From Puccinia triticina (Eukaryota > Basidiomycota > Pucciniomycetes > Pucciniales > Pucciniaceae), in the NCBI RefSeq assembly GCF_026914185.1, contig NC_070561.1, forward strand, positions 7,936,001 through 8,000,000: a stretch of 64,000 nucleotides of DNA. The letters run 5' to 3'. Numbering within the stretch: the first letter of the stretch is position 1; every line of letters starts with the position of its first letter. The notes under the pieces were generated by a model. That model searched no databases and had not been told where the DNA came from. It saw nothing but the letters and a program-made list of their open reading frames with translations. Position numbers and translations under genes: made by a program. Positions 29,274 through 39,653 of the stretch are shown here, piece after piece.

Positions 29274-30374
29274 TCATTGTTTCTTTAAATCTTCGATTTT
29301 TTGGGCTCGCTCTGCCCACATGTGCAGTAAAATGTTCATGAGGTCTCGGACTCTCTCGTCTTTAATTTTTTCCATTCCGTGTTTATCCCACCATTTGATA
29401 ATTAGCTGCTGGATTTCATCGCTAAATGGCTGTTCTTTTGGGGCGACATTTGCGGTCTTTGTAACATCGGCAAGTGCTTTGGCACAGAATGCAACCTTGA
29501 GTAGATCGGGTTCGCCTAAGTATGGGTCGTTCTTCGAAGCAATCTGTTCCATCACTTTCCCTATGTGTTTAACAATCTTCGACCGGCTCTGTCCGTAGTT
29601 GAACGCTTCACGCAGGGCGAGACTACGATTCACGGATTGAGAATTCTTAATGGATTCGGGCATGGCTATTTCCCCCCCCAAGTCGTCTGTCACTGATTAT
29701 CGAATTCACGTCAGTCAAAGAGCAAAGCGAGATAGTTTTATCTTCAACAAACGTACCACCCTGTAGGTACGCTTGGGTGGAGACGGTATCAGTATCATCT
29801 GAGTTGGCCAAAGTACGTCGTGAGTTTTTTTTTTCAAACATTATGTCAGCTGTGCTCATGATTTCTTTTGACAATAAAATCTATTAGCGATTAATGGAGA
29901 GTGAGTGGGTGACTTGCAGACCATGCTCAGGAAACCTTGCACTGGGTCCACTTTGGCTTTCAGTTTCAGGCTTTTCACTCCTGTCGAGCTCGATGCACCT
30001 GTAAAACCATTTATCCATGAGATGGAAACCCCTCCAATTCATCGATCATGTTGAGCACTTTTTGGCTCACCTTTGTTGTTCCGTGGATTTCTTCTGGACG
30101 GTGAACCCGGTGTGTTGTCTGGGAAGATTGAAAAACGTGAGTCACAGTCAGTGCAGTCCAAGGGCTAATGAAGTGCACGGTTTGGGGGCTTGTTTGCAAT
30201 TCTTCTTTGCTATGAAGTGGGGAACAGAAACACACCGCTCCGCTTAAAGGACCTCGCTAGAAAACTCTTGCTTGAAGCACAAGATAGATCTTCCGCCGAG
30301 CGTAGCTGGTAAGCCCGAACGTGAAAGAGATGGGCAAGTAGAAGGACGCAGGGCAGGAAATAAATCGAGTTCAT
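29274..30374 (-). CDS. Probable secreted protein gene (multi-exon), unrecognised
   Basis: Starts at ATG 30374 with a signal-peptide-like N terminus (MNSIYFLPCVLLLAHLFHVR-A). Exon 1 30236-30374; intron GTGTGT...TTCCCAG; exon 2 30071-30118; intron GTGAGC...TTTACAG; exon 3 from 29998. Downstream, a coding pair 29757-29859 and 29274-29692 is joined by a 64-nt intron (GTACGT...AATCAG, branch-like CTGAC), and encodes a helical, charged domain with WWDKHGMEKIKDERV near the C terminus. How exon 3 joins the last exons is uncertain. Read straight, exon 3 stops at 29856-29858, overlapping a second ATG at 29859 (two proteins of 109 and 173 aa). A phase-0 intron ending CTAATAG at about 29881 would instead make one secreted protein of about 200-225 aa, which I think more likely. 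No family recognised. Confidence 0.55.
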
Positions 30375-30461
30375 CGGGTGCTTGATTCACTCGGCTTGGG
30401 TTTTGAAAAGAGGGGGTACGTGTCTGGAGGATGGGTTGCGCCCTGGCGGTCGTCAGGTATC

Positions 30462-30468
30462 TTTTATA
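30462..30468 (-). promoter_or_regulatory. TATA box of the secreted protein gene
   Basis: CTATAAAAG on the minus strand, 88 nt upstream of ATG 30374, a usual distance for a fungal gene with a short leader. Confidence 0.6.
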
Positions 30469-30507
30469 GAAAACCCCCAGACCACCTACCCCAGCGCTGT
30501 CTGACAT

Positions 30508-32796
30508 CGAGTTCGCCCTTGGACTGTATCCGAAGATGCCTCTGAAACTGTCGAAACATCGCGGTATGTATACGGGTGGACTTGGTGTTCCAGCCTTCGT
30601 ATCCGTTAAGGTGCCCCAGTTTCACCTGCCAACCTGGAAGGAAGACGGCCCCTCATGAAAGCATTAGCCCAGCTCCGTCGCCGAAAACAGCCGACGAGAT
30701 CCTTGTCAGCCGCCTCGATTGGACGTGGGCCTCTTCAACTAGTGAGGCCTAAATATGTATGAAGCCGAGACGAAAGATGATTAGATCAAGACCCTAGATT
30801 TCCTCTTTGGATTTCCTCTTCTGACATGCCATTCTCCCACTGGACATTGCTTTTCAGCTCTCCAAACCTGGCAGGATTGCAGACTAATGATTTAGGCCTC
30901 CTGAAAAAGTGGATACGACTGCCCAACACGTTAGGAAGTCGGGCGGGGCTGGTCGTAGCCTGACGAGGGGCTCTCCCCAGCCCGGCGAGGCCAGCTATAG
31001 CCCAGACGACACGTGCACGGCATCATGACACGTGCAGGCGATTATGGAGATGAGGGAAACGAATCTGGGCTTCCTCGGTGGATTGCCTCGAGCCTTGACT
31101 CGACTACACGGCGGGCGCGTTTCGCCGTCAAGAGGACAGAGATTTCCCGTACTCGGGACTCTGTTTGACCCACCAGTGGTTGACGACATCATGGCGGGGC
31201 GCACGATGTCTGCCAAAGAGCTGGCAGGCACACCGGTCGGATGGCCGGTGTAATAGCAGTGCCAATGCCAGCAAGCAGATTGTCCATCCGACCTGGGCCG
31301 TGTTGAAGACGACAACATGTGTGGCATTGCGACCAGCCCACCACGCCATAACTTTGTACACCGAACCAACCAGGTCGGCCCTTGAGGCGGCAGAATGCTG
31401 GCTTTCAGACCCGGGTGGGCCGCCGGCCCGATTGGCAATATTATTGATAGACAGCAACAATATTTACATTAGCAGAATGGTTTTGTTTCAAGAATTAAAC
31501 AAGGAACAAGATATATGTACACCGAGCTGATACAACCACAAACATGTCACACAGACTACTATTACAATGATTTGAGCTGATTATCCGCACAAGGGAGGAG
31601 CGATGGAGAGAGGAGCGAGGGAGAGAGGAGCAATGGAGAGAGGAGAGAGGAGCGAGGGAGAGAGGAGCAATGGAGAGAGGAGCGAGGGAGAGAGGGGGAA
31701 GGAGCGAGGGAGGGAGGGGGGGAGGAGTAAGGAAGGGAGGATGGAGGAGCGAAGGAAGGAGGAGGAGCAAGGAAGGGAGCTGGATGGAGGAGCGAGGAAG
31801 GGAGGCGGATGGGGTAGATGATGAGGGGGGACTTGAGACTGGCTCTCAAAGTCAAGAATTTCTGAAGCAGGTGACGTCACCCCCGCTGTTCAAAGTTGCC
31901 CCAAGGACTTGTGCACAGGACCGACCGCCATCTGCCCGGGAAACTGACCGAGTTGAGCAGCTCCCAACAGAGGTCTGGAATCATGTCCGATAATATCTGG
32001 TCATGATGCCGGTCCCTAGCGAAGCGGACGTGGTTTTGCCGGGGTCGGGTCCGACCTCACGTCCTGGCCGTCAGAGATGGGGCAGCGCGTCGTCTGCAGG
32101 GCCCTGATCAGGCAATTTGCCGTCATCTGGGGACATTTCGGCGTCAATCCGGCCCGCCCGTCGGCTGGACGAGCTGGATCATCCTCGATCGCTCCCGCCG
32201 TGTAGGAGAGAGAAATGAGTTCGATTTATTTCCTGTACAGCATCCGGGAAGGTGTGGGGGTTCAGGCGTAAACCCATGAACTCAGGGTTTTCGCAGGAGC
32301 CTGAGCCGCGCGTGAACACCCACTACTCCGGAGAAAAAACTGCTGCAGGCGCGAACGCCACAAAAATCGTTACTCACTCTCTGCCCCCTCTTCCGCGACG
32401 GTGTGAAGGACTGCCCGTGAGCAGGATAGCTCGCCCCCCGTCTAAATGCCTGATGTACAGTTTCTAGCACCTGGACAACCAAGTGTGCAGATGTCTGGTA
32501 CCGTCCTTTCCAGGGTGTGGCGCAGTGACACCCCGCCGACCCAAGAGCTATGCCCAAGAATGCGAGGTCGGCCGATGTCCGCGGGGGACGACGACAGCGC
32601 TGCCAAAACCGCGCAAGGTGCCCGCCTTCTACCCGCCCAGAATCACCAGGTCGGCCGGGGAAGGAGTGCGCTGGCAAGACCGTTGAGGAAAAACACTGCC
32701 ATCTAGTCGGCAGTATGGTTTACGGACATGTCGGCAAGACCCGAGGCAACAGAGGGAAAGCAAAAGCGGTCATAGATTGCGCGTGAGATGGATAAA
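30508..32796. other. Intergenic and repeat-derived DNA
   Basis: Apart from the purine tract listed separately I see no gene. A 110-codon frame on the minus strand (31128-31460) contains a hydrophobic stretch but has no start context, splice sites or domain I can defend. Confidence 0.4.
31593..31815 (+). repeat. Polypurine GGAGCGAGGGAGA-type tandem repeat
   Basis: About 220 bp almost without pyrimidines on the + strand. Units GGAGCGAGGGAGAGA and GGAGCAATGGAGAGA alternate, then GGAGGAGCGAAGGAAGG types. All long frames over it (Glu/Arg/Gly-rich, or Ser/Pro/Leu-rich on the other strand) are products of the repeat. Confidence 0.85.
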
Positions 32797-33852
32797 CTAG
32801 GAGTGGGGTCCGGCAATGTACGGGCGGCGCGGAAAAAGTATGAAAACGGAGACAAAGGACCGTGGCCCCGGGAGCCTGTTCCCGGCCACGTGAGGTTTCT
32901 GTATCCCCCTGGATAGCCCGTCCGCGACGTTATCCTTGGAAACGACCCTCTTGGGTGTCACATCTAGTTGTACCTGCACAAGGAGATCTTGTATGATCTT
33001 CCATTCCTCGTTGACATTCACGTCCCGCGATTTCCTGGATGTTAGCACGTTTTTGGTGATAGTGTTATCGGTCCAAACTACGTAATTCGTTCCCTTCACA
33101 ACCCAGCCCATTTCCTGGAGCATGAGGATCCCAACGCGGATGGCGACCGTCTCCGCCCACACGATGTTTTGGCGGGGCTTTGGACCCTCCCAGTCTTCCT
33201 TGAAGCGTATAAGTTGGCTCCAGCGGTGACCAACCAGAACCCCAACGCCAAAACTGGTTGAGGCGTTGCCTACCCAGTTAATTTCGATTTCCTCTGGAAT
33301 AGGGATCAGACGGGTTCGCGAGAAATTGCTCAGGGTGGTCAGCCAGAACCGCAAATCTGTGTCGACGTCCGATGGGAGGGTGCGGGCGGCCCAAAACCGC
33401 TTCCATTGGGTCAGCCACCTGTACAGACCTCAAAGGTAGCAGCAAAGTTGGGGGAGTACGTATGACACGTGATTCAGCCTGCCTGCCAAAACCTCAACTT
33501 CATTGTACCTGAAGACGGCCTCTGGTGCTAGAAAAGATTTGAGTTGGCTGATCTGTTCGGCTAGCCTCTTCTCTGGTAAACGGACCGTCCCGTTGGCCCC
33601 GTTCCAGATGAAGCCGATATACTTCTGCTCGTCTGCGAACTCCGCACACTTGTACTTGTTCGTTGCCACTCCTAGAGCTAAAGACCGACCTACCACCTCC
33701 ATGATGGTACAGGTCGAGACCGGGCTTTTGACAAATAGATTGTCGTCGACCCACCTGTTGAGTTGTCTGTTAGTCTGCTACCATGATGTATCACCACAGT
33801 ATGGAGGGCTGTTGGATTGACCCATGAGCACTACCAACCAACCACCCAGCTG

Positions 33853-34183
33853 CAACGGTGGGCCGCTACGCTAAACTATCCGTAGCGTGCGCTATCCGCT
33901 AGTTTAGCGTTGCGTAGTTCCTGACACATTGCCGTTAGTTGTAGCGCCCGCTACGGGCCGCTACGCTACGCTAACGGGCGCTAACAGCGCTATCAGCTTT
34001 TTTAGCGGTTGAATAGCACTGCTAGCGCTGATAGCGGCGATAGAGGCCCTGTAGTTTCAAGGGGTGCCTGTTAGCGGTAGCGGGCAATCACTGCCCGCTA
34101 ACGGAAAACCCTGTCATTTGTAGTTTAGATCCGCTACGCTGCGCTGAACTACGGACTAAATGTAGCGTAGCGGCCCACCGTTG
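33853..34183. mobile_element. Foldback element, TAGCG/CGCTA-word family, second copy
   Basis: Ends CAACGGTGGGCCGCTACG and GTAGCGGCCCACCGTTG. Exact 7-bp duplication CCAGCTG at 33846-33852 and 34184-34190. The interior carries the same GCTACGCTA and TAGCG words as 14779-15248 but the length (331 bp) and arrangement differ. Confidence 0.88.
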
Positions 34184-34200
34184 CCAGCTGGCAGCCACAA

Positions 34201-34400
34201 GCGTCTGTAGCCTACACTACAGGCAGACAGCTGTCGCTCCCGCGCGCAGCGTCACCTAATTTTGGTGGCCGCAGTCACTGCAAAGGTGACGCTGCGTGCG
34301 GGAACGTCACCTGTTTGCCTGTAGTGCTAGTTGGTAAAGGCAGCACTCTAGTATGTGTCTCAGCATAGCTGAGGTCGTGAGTTTGACTCTCACCAGACAC
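34201..34400 (+). tRNA. Class II tRNA-like sequence (possibly Leu) split by a CACTA element
   Basis: With 34215-34329 removed, the sequence folds as GCGTCTG acceptor (one mismatch with CAGACAC), TA, D arm GCCT-AGTTGGTAA-AGGC, a weak anticodon arm (GCAC/GTGT around CTAGTAT), a long variable arm CTCAG-CATAG-CTGAG, and T arm GTGAG-TTTGACT-CTCAC, then A at the discriminator. The long variable arm and A73 point to Leu, anticodon perhaps TAG, but the loop is 8 nt. It is a pseudogene or a tRNA-derived head of a short element. Confidence 0.45.
34215..34326. mobile_element. CACTA-type MITE, 112 bp
   Basis: CACTACAGGCA and TGCCTGTAGTG are a perfect 11-bp terminal inversion. CTA duplicates at 34212-34214 and 34327-34329. 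A second inner inversion (CAGCGTCACC against GGTGACGCTG) makes it a strong foldback. CACTA ends plus a 3-bp duplication identify the superfamily. It sits in the D arm of a tRNA-like sequence. Confidence 0.8.
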
Positions 34401-35289
34401 ATCTTCATTTTACAGTCTCTACACCACCGAAAAATCTTGGTGATGTCAAGCTCAAATTCCATCAGCCTCTTCCATGCGTCTGCCGGTTTCCCAAACTAAC
34501 CACAGCCTGCAACCCCGCCGAACGCTATGCGCGGTCCAAATACAAGTCCCCTTCTAGGTCCTTCACCATCAGGAAAGGCCATTGGTTCGGGTTTGTCGGG
34601 ATCTGCCGGTACCCTTTTTCCCAGTCAAAAATGGCGAGTTTAAACGGGCCCGGATTCCCTTTAAAAAAGCTGGCGACCACCCTGAAGTTGTCCCATGTTG
34701 TTTTGAAATCTAGTTTGTTGACAAAAGAATTCACTGAAGGTGTTCCGTCGACGTCCCTTGGAAAGGAAAGGTCGTTGATAGGTCACATTTTGCCGTCTGC
34801 GTTCACAACCGAGCCAAGCGGGCTTGTCCTGAAAAAGGGGAAAATCCTCGCCACCTCTTCATGGCGAAAAGGACCAAACATCCGCCTGGCAGCAACCTCC
34901 TCCGCAATCGACTTCTGGATCTTGTCTTTCACCTCCACTGCAGAAGTGTGATTATCTGGGGTGAACCACTTCAGAGAACCCATGGAATGAGGGGGGATCC
35001 CTTGATCAAAACCAGATTTAAAACCACTGATGATGTCGCTTAACTCAGGCAAAATTCCGGCCCTGTCTAGAGCGCGCTCCCACTCTGACGCGTCCATCTT
35101 GCATGACACCGTCAAAGGCCAGCTTGTGTCTTGCACGATTCCCGTGTTTTTTGGGGCCGTTGACGGCACGCTTGCTTGATTTTCAACGGGATAGCGTGTG
35201 TGTTGCTTCTCAACAAAACCGGGAACAAAGTTGGAACCGTTGTATCCCCTGTTGCGCTTCTTCTGCTCAAAGGTGCTGTACGGAGTGAA

Positions 35290-36399
35290 CTGGTTTAATC
35301 GTATTTGGTAACTGGTCTGCCTGTTGCCATCACCAAAGAAACCTTTGTTTCTACCCAGAGGGTTCGGACGCCTGAAATCCGGATGCGGCTGAGCGTCGTA
35401 ATACGGAGTCTGATTGTGATGACCTGTACATTGGAGTATGATGGGGGTAGAATTGATTGTAGTGATTGGAGGTCTGACTATTCACTTGCCGGTTGAAAGA
35501 AGGCTGGTACTGATAAATCGGAGTGTTGTTGGGCGCCCCGACACTGGTATCCAGGTCCACACCCGCGAACTCTTGTCCCGGAGCGTACTTATTTTCTTTC
35601 CAACCTGACTCACCAAAGCTCCTCACAGTGGTGTAGCATTCTACCACCACCATTGTCTGTCGTACCGTAATATCCTGCACTGCTGATCCTGCGTTGGAGG
35701 CAATCCTATGCGTGAATGGTGACATGCAAATGGCCATGTCGTAACGGAAAGCAGTCATGAAACCATAACTGCTATCAGCTATGGCGTCACAGTTCTCCTT
35801 ATGTGTGAGAAGCTTGGCCGCAAACAAGCCCATGTCGTACACTTCTCGCAGAGTTTGCTAGAAGTTCCTGTGATTGATGTTCCACTCCGTCCTGGTTAGC
35901 ATCCATTCTGATGTTTATGCCAATCCCTTATATGCTCTTTCCGAATCTCCAGTTTTGACATGCTTCATCGCTATGTGGGCTTGGATAGCTCTCCTCTTCC
36001 ATTCATTATTAAAAATGGTCAAAGTTAACGGTGACCTCAACGCCTCTATATTCTCATCAAAAAAGGGTGTAAATCTTACATCGTGATGTGACGAGACTGC
36101 CTCGACGGCGTAGACTAGTGCTCTGATTCCATCTTCACATCTTTCGCGAACATCCTTGGTTCGACGGTCAATAAAACTGGAGTTGCTGAGACTTTTCTCA
36201 CAAGAGCTGGCTTCTGCACCGGTTCGCCAGTTGTTCCTAAAGCGTTTGCCAGGAGCTTGGCCATTATGGTGTCGCCTGACGCCTGAGCTTCTTTGAGTTT
36301 TGTCCACATATGCATCCTCTTGTCTTCCGAGTCATCAACAATCTCAATCGTGGGTGGAATGTTAGTTGCCTTGAGCACCTCCAACACAACCTTTTGAAG
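35290..36399 (-). pseudogene. Retroelement copy 2: Gag-like ORF, broken by frameshifts
   Basis: Pieces at 36115-36387 (KATNIPPTIEIVDD, VSATPVLLTVEPRMFAKDV), 35915-36307 (HHDVRFTPFFDENIEALRS) and 35351-35842 (HKENCDAIADSSYGFMTAFR) match, in order, the intact Gag-like ORF of copy 1 at 37053-38246. They lie in different frames, so several indels have occurred. The right end (about 36400) joins directly to copy 1 RT. Confidence 0.65.
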
Positions 36400-36827
36400 T
36401 CGTCCCAGGTCGTTTTGAAAAGGTCCTTGTTGACAAAGGAATTTACCGACGGTGTCTCTTTATTGTTCCGCGGGAAAGACAAATCGTTGATTGGTCTCAT
36501 TTTCCCATCGGCATTCACGACTGATCCAAGCGGGCTCGTCCTGAAGAAGGGAAAATTTTTTGATATGTCTTTGTGAGAAACTGGACCGAACATTTGTTTC
36601 GCTTTTCCTTCTTCTGCAATTGAATTCTGAATTTTCGTCTTGGCGTCAATAGTGGAGCTGTGGTTTTCTGGGGTGAACCATCTTAGATTCCCTATCTTGT
36701 GTAATGGAATTCCTTGGTCAAACCCGCCTTCAAAACCGGAGATTATTTCATTTAATTCTGGCAACAGACCTGCAGCATTCAGCGCGCGTCTCCATTCCGG
36801 CACATTCATCTCACATGAAACAGCCAA
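36400..36827 (-). pseudogene. Retroelement copy 1: RT N-terminal part, truncated
   Basis: Contains SCEMNVPEWRRALNAAG, FFRTSPLGSVVNADGKMR, PINDLSFPR and VNKDLFKTTWDDF, all parallel to copy 2 at 34700-35169. The RT ends abruptly at about 36400, where copy 2 Gag sequence begins, so most of the RT and all of RNase H are missing. Confidence 0.65.
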
Positions 36828-37052
36828 TGGCCGATGAATTTCTCCTCTATAACAAACCCGTTCAGGAAGTAAAATTGCAGAGAAAGTACGAACACAAAGA
36901 TGACAACGTAAGCGTCAATTCACAAAGACGAGTAAAGGATCCACTCAAAGAGTAAAATAGACAAAAGGATACATGAAGATGCATGGGACCAAGCCTGATA
37001 TTCCTGAAATGGAAAGCATCATGCTACGGTAAAGTACAGAGCAAGAAGCAAC

Positions 37053-38460
37053 CTACTTCTTCTTGTTGCCAGAACCACTTTGATGGTTGTAGTCGGCGAC
37101 TTGGCCTCTTGTTTGAGGATAGCCACCCGCTTTTGATTGCCGTTTATCAACATATCCGTCTACGAAGTTTGCTCCTTGGTATCCTCTGACCCGTTTCTTT
37201 GGCTCGCCTTGATACGGCATTGCTGGGCCGTTTGGATTGTAGTTCGGTCCAAAACGAATGTAGTCAGAAGCAAAACCCCTTTGCCGTCCTTCAGGCCCCA
37301 GTTGTTTAAAACCTTGATGTTGAGCGTCCAATGGATAACCTGAGTTATGTTGATAGTGTTGAGGTGCCCCGTATACCGGGGTGTGATAACAATCAAAACG
37401 ATCAAAATTGTTGAAAACGACGGGTCGTCCTTGATTACGCTCCAAGGTTGCAAACACACCGATTTCGGGATCGGCATGAGCATACTTTTGTCCTGGTGCG
37501 TAATAGTTCTCCTTCCAGCCAGCTTCCCCAAAGGTCCTCACAGTAACATAACATTCTTCCACCAGGGTCTGCTGCCTGACCGAGATATCTTGGATGGCGG
37601 AACCTTCTTCAGAAGCGATCCGATGCGCGAACACGGTCATGTGAATTGCCATGTCGTAGCGCAACGCGGTCATGAAACCGTGACCACCAGCCACAATCGC
37701 ATCACAGTGCTCTTTATGCACTAACAACCTGGCAGCAAATAGCTCCATGCCGTAAATGTCTCGCAACGTCAGATAAAAATTTTGATGATTGTTTGTCCAA
37801 TCGGAGTGTGTTTGCATCCATTCGGAAGGGTAGGCTAAACCCTTATAAGCTTTTTCCAAATCAATCGATCTATTTGACTTCATGTTTATATGAGCATAAA
37901 TCGCTCTCTTCTTCCATTCTGAAAAACCACAGTGAATAAGTAATATGCCTCCCCTCGGGATTTGACAATAAGGAATCTCACCATTATACAATATAGTTAG
38001 GGGCAAAGGTGCCCTTAAAGCTTTTATATTTTCATTGAAAAACGGGGTAAACCCCACATCGTGATGGCCTGAAACTGCGCCTATTGCGTGGACAAGTCCT
38101 AACTCTTTCTCGGCTTTGACCGTCTTTGCGAACATCCTTGGTTCCGCTGTTAAGAGCACCGGGGTGGCTGATACAGTTCTAGCAATACCTGGCTTGCCTG
38201 AGGCTCCGTCGTGTTGACCGGAGGCATTCATGAGATATTTTACCAAGATGTCGTCCCCAGCGTTCTGAGCCTCTTTTATTTTCGTCCAAATGTGGGCCCT
38301 CTCTCAATCAATCTTGTCAGATAACACAATGGCTGGAGGTGGGATGTTCGTCGTATTGATGATTGCTTCAACTCTAGATTTAGGCAATTTTGGGAACGAG
38401 GTAACCGCATCTAAATCTACTATATCTCCACCGCCTGGATATTGATAAAATCATGCGTGG
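37053..38460 (-). CDS. Retroelement copy 1: Gag-like protein with one in-frame TGA
   Basis: The frame is open from about 38460 to the stop at 37053 except for TGA at 38306-38308; the 397-codon part below it is continuous. Motifs: PPPAIVLSDKID before the stop, then VSATPVLLTAEPRMFAK, HDVGFTPFFNENIKALRAP, and a basic, Gln/Gly/Tyr-rich tail (KKRVRGYQGANF, ending NKKK), which suits nucleic-acid binding. There is no CCHC knuckle. Presence of the same ORF before the RT in both copies shows it belongs to the element. Function as Gag is inferred from position. Confidence 0.5.
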
Positions 38461-38483
38461 CAAATGAGAATCAATATCTATGA

Positions 38484-38705
38484 CTAATGTCCTCTGTAAA
38501 CAGACTGCTCACTATTTGCCGGATCATCATCTTTGTCTGGAGACCCAGAATCTTCTTCCGCAGTCGCTGGTGCGGCTTGTTGAGTGATCGCTTTGACTAC
38601 TGGAATACTTGGTGTTAACGACTCGGCTACCACTGCTTCTTCTCGGCGTGACCCCGCATCGACTCTTTTCGCCGCCACTGCTCTAGTCACGTTTTTCTCC
38701 ACCAT
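38484..38705 (-). CDS. Short acidic ORF upstream of the copy 1 Gag-like ORF
   Basis: 73 codons from ATG 38705, Ala/Glu/Asp-rich (AEEDSGSPDKDDDPANSEQS). It may be the N terminus of the Gag-like protein joined by an intron or now separated by mutation; no convincing splice pair was found. Unrecognised. Confidence 0.3.
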   Translation of the reverse strand: MVEKNVTRAVAAKRVDAGSRREEAVVAESLTPSIPVVKAITQQAAPATAEEDSGSPDKDDDPANSEQSVYRGH

Positions 38706-39646
38706 GATTATTGAATAAAGGTACCTGTCGACATATCATAAAGATGTTAGAGGTTTGTATATTTAAAACCCCACATCAAACAAGAAGGTATTCTTCCAAA
38801 GCTCACGAGTTGAAAAACTAGGTGAAATTGTTCAAGCAGCGATTGATCAAATATCCAAAGAATTGAATGAATGTCGACTTTGTACAACGTGAACACGTGC
38901 AGGTAGCAATGACTTAAACGACTTCCTGAATAAATTAATCAAGGAATAATCATAAAGATGGATGATTTTGTTTATCGTAAAGCTCAAAATTCATTTCTTA
39001 GACCTTACAAATGTTAACTCTCTTCTGGCCAAAATTAGCTTCTAGAGGATTGATTTTCACTTTATTAAAAAGGATTAAATTATGCGCAGCGCCTATAACG
39101 GGAGATAGACCGCTGAAGTTAACACCAGTCGATCTGGAGCTGATGATGATGAAAATCGTCTTTACGACTCGTGCTTACAATATGCAATCCTCAGGGCTGA
39201 CACGCCTTGTGGAAGCTACTAAACTTTACTCGTTAGATGTCTTGGGGCGAATTGCCTGGAGACCGAGTAAGAAATCGAAACTAACCGATATGCTTGCCTT
39301 GGGGCGAATTGCCTGTAGACTAATTCAGAATTGACAGCGGATTGACTGATAACTTAAAGGAGGTTTTGCCGTGTGAATGATGAAAAATACGGGAAATGTT
39401 TATGAAAACGTGCAAAAATATTGCGGATATGGGGATGAAAGCCCTTTGACTCGCAAAGATGATTCCGGAATGCAAACCAATTGCAAAATAAAGCTAAATA
39501 ACCCAAAGTTTGATAATGTTCTAAGTCGAAAGGTACTTGTTGCGTGAGAGATGTTGAGAGGTGTCGAAGAAGGGGATTACGGTGAGGATGGTAAAGGGAT
39601 GGCAAAAAATAGAGTAAAGGATGTTGAACTTTAATAAGAGATGAAC
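38706..39646. other. No gene seen
   Basis: AT-rich. A 20-bp segment TTGGGGCGAATTGCCTG occurs twice (about 39242 and 39300). Nothing else supported. Confidence 0.4.
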
Positions 39647-39653
39647 ATTCTAC

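Larger units (their letters stand above)
33756..34423. mobile_element. TG...CA insertion in the RT with 5-bp target duplication; carries a tRNA-like sequence and two nested elements
   Basis: On the minus strand it begins TGTAGAGACTG and ends CTCAACA. GGTGG (minus strand) flanks both sides at 34424-34428 and 33751-33755, splitting the RT codons for Arg-Trp in RWVDDN. After removing the nested 33853-34183 and 34215-34326 elements with their duplications, it is about 215 bp. TG/CA ends and a 5-bp duplication suggest LTR-type integration (solo LTR or a very short LTR element), but the tRNA-like segment would also fit a SINE. Confidence 0.55.
32797..35169 (-). pseudogene. Retroelement copy 2: DIRS-like RT and RNase H, broken
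   Basis: Read from 35169 down: SPLGSVVNADGKM, then an in-frame TGA, then PINDLSFPR and SFVNKLDFKTTWDNF, then FDWEKGYRQIP, all RT N-terminal motifs shared with copy 1. A frameshift and a stop follow near 34500 (FGGVAGCG region). The RT catalytic segment RWVDDNLFVK lies beyond a 668-bp insertion (33756-34423). RT thumb (FADEQKYIGFIWNG) is at about 33600. RNase H at 32797-33354 has WVGNAST where Asp is usual in place of Asn, then ETVAIR, WTDNTIT and NVADGLSRG. The RT-RH type resembles DIRS/tyrosine-recombinase elements; no recombinase or integrase is seen in the window, so the class is tentative. Confidence 0.6.

Noticed and set aside
31495..31993. Ser/Pro/Leu-rich and Glu/Arg/Gly-rich ORFs
   Set aside because: Products of the polypurine tract in both orientations.
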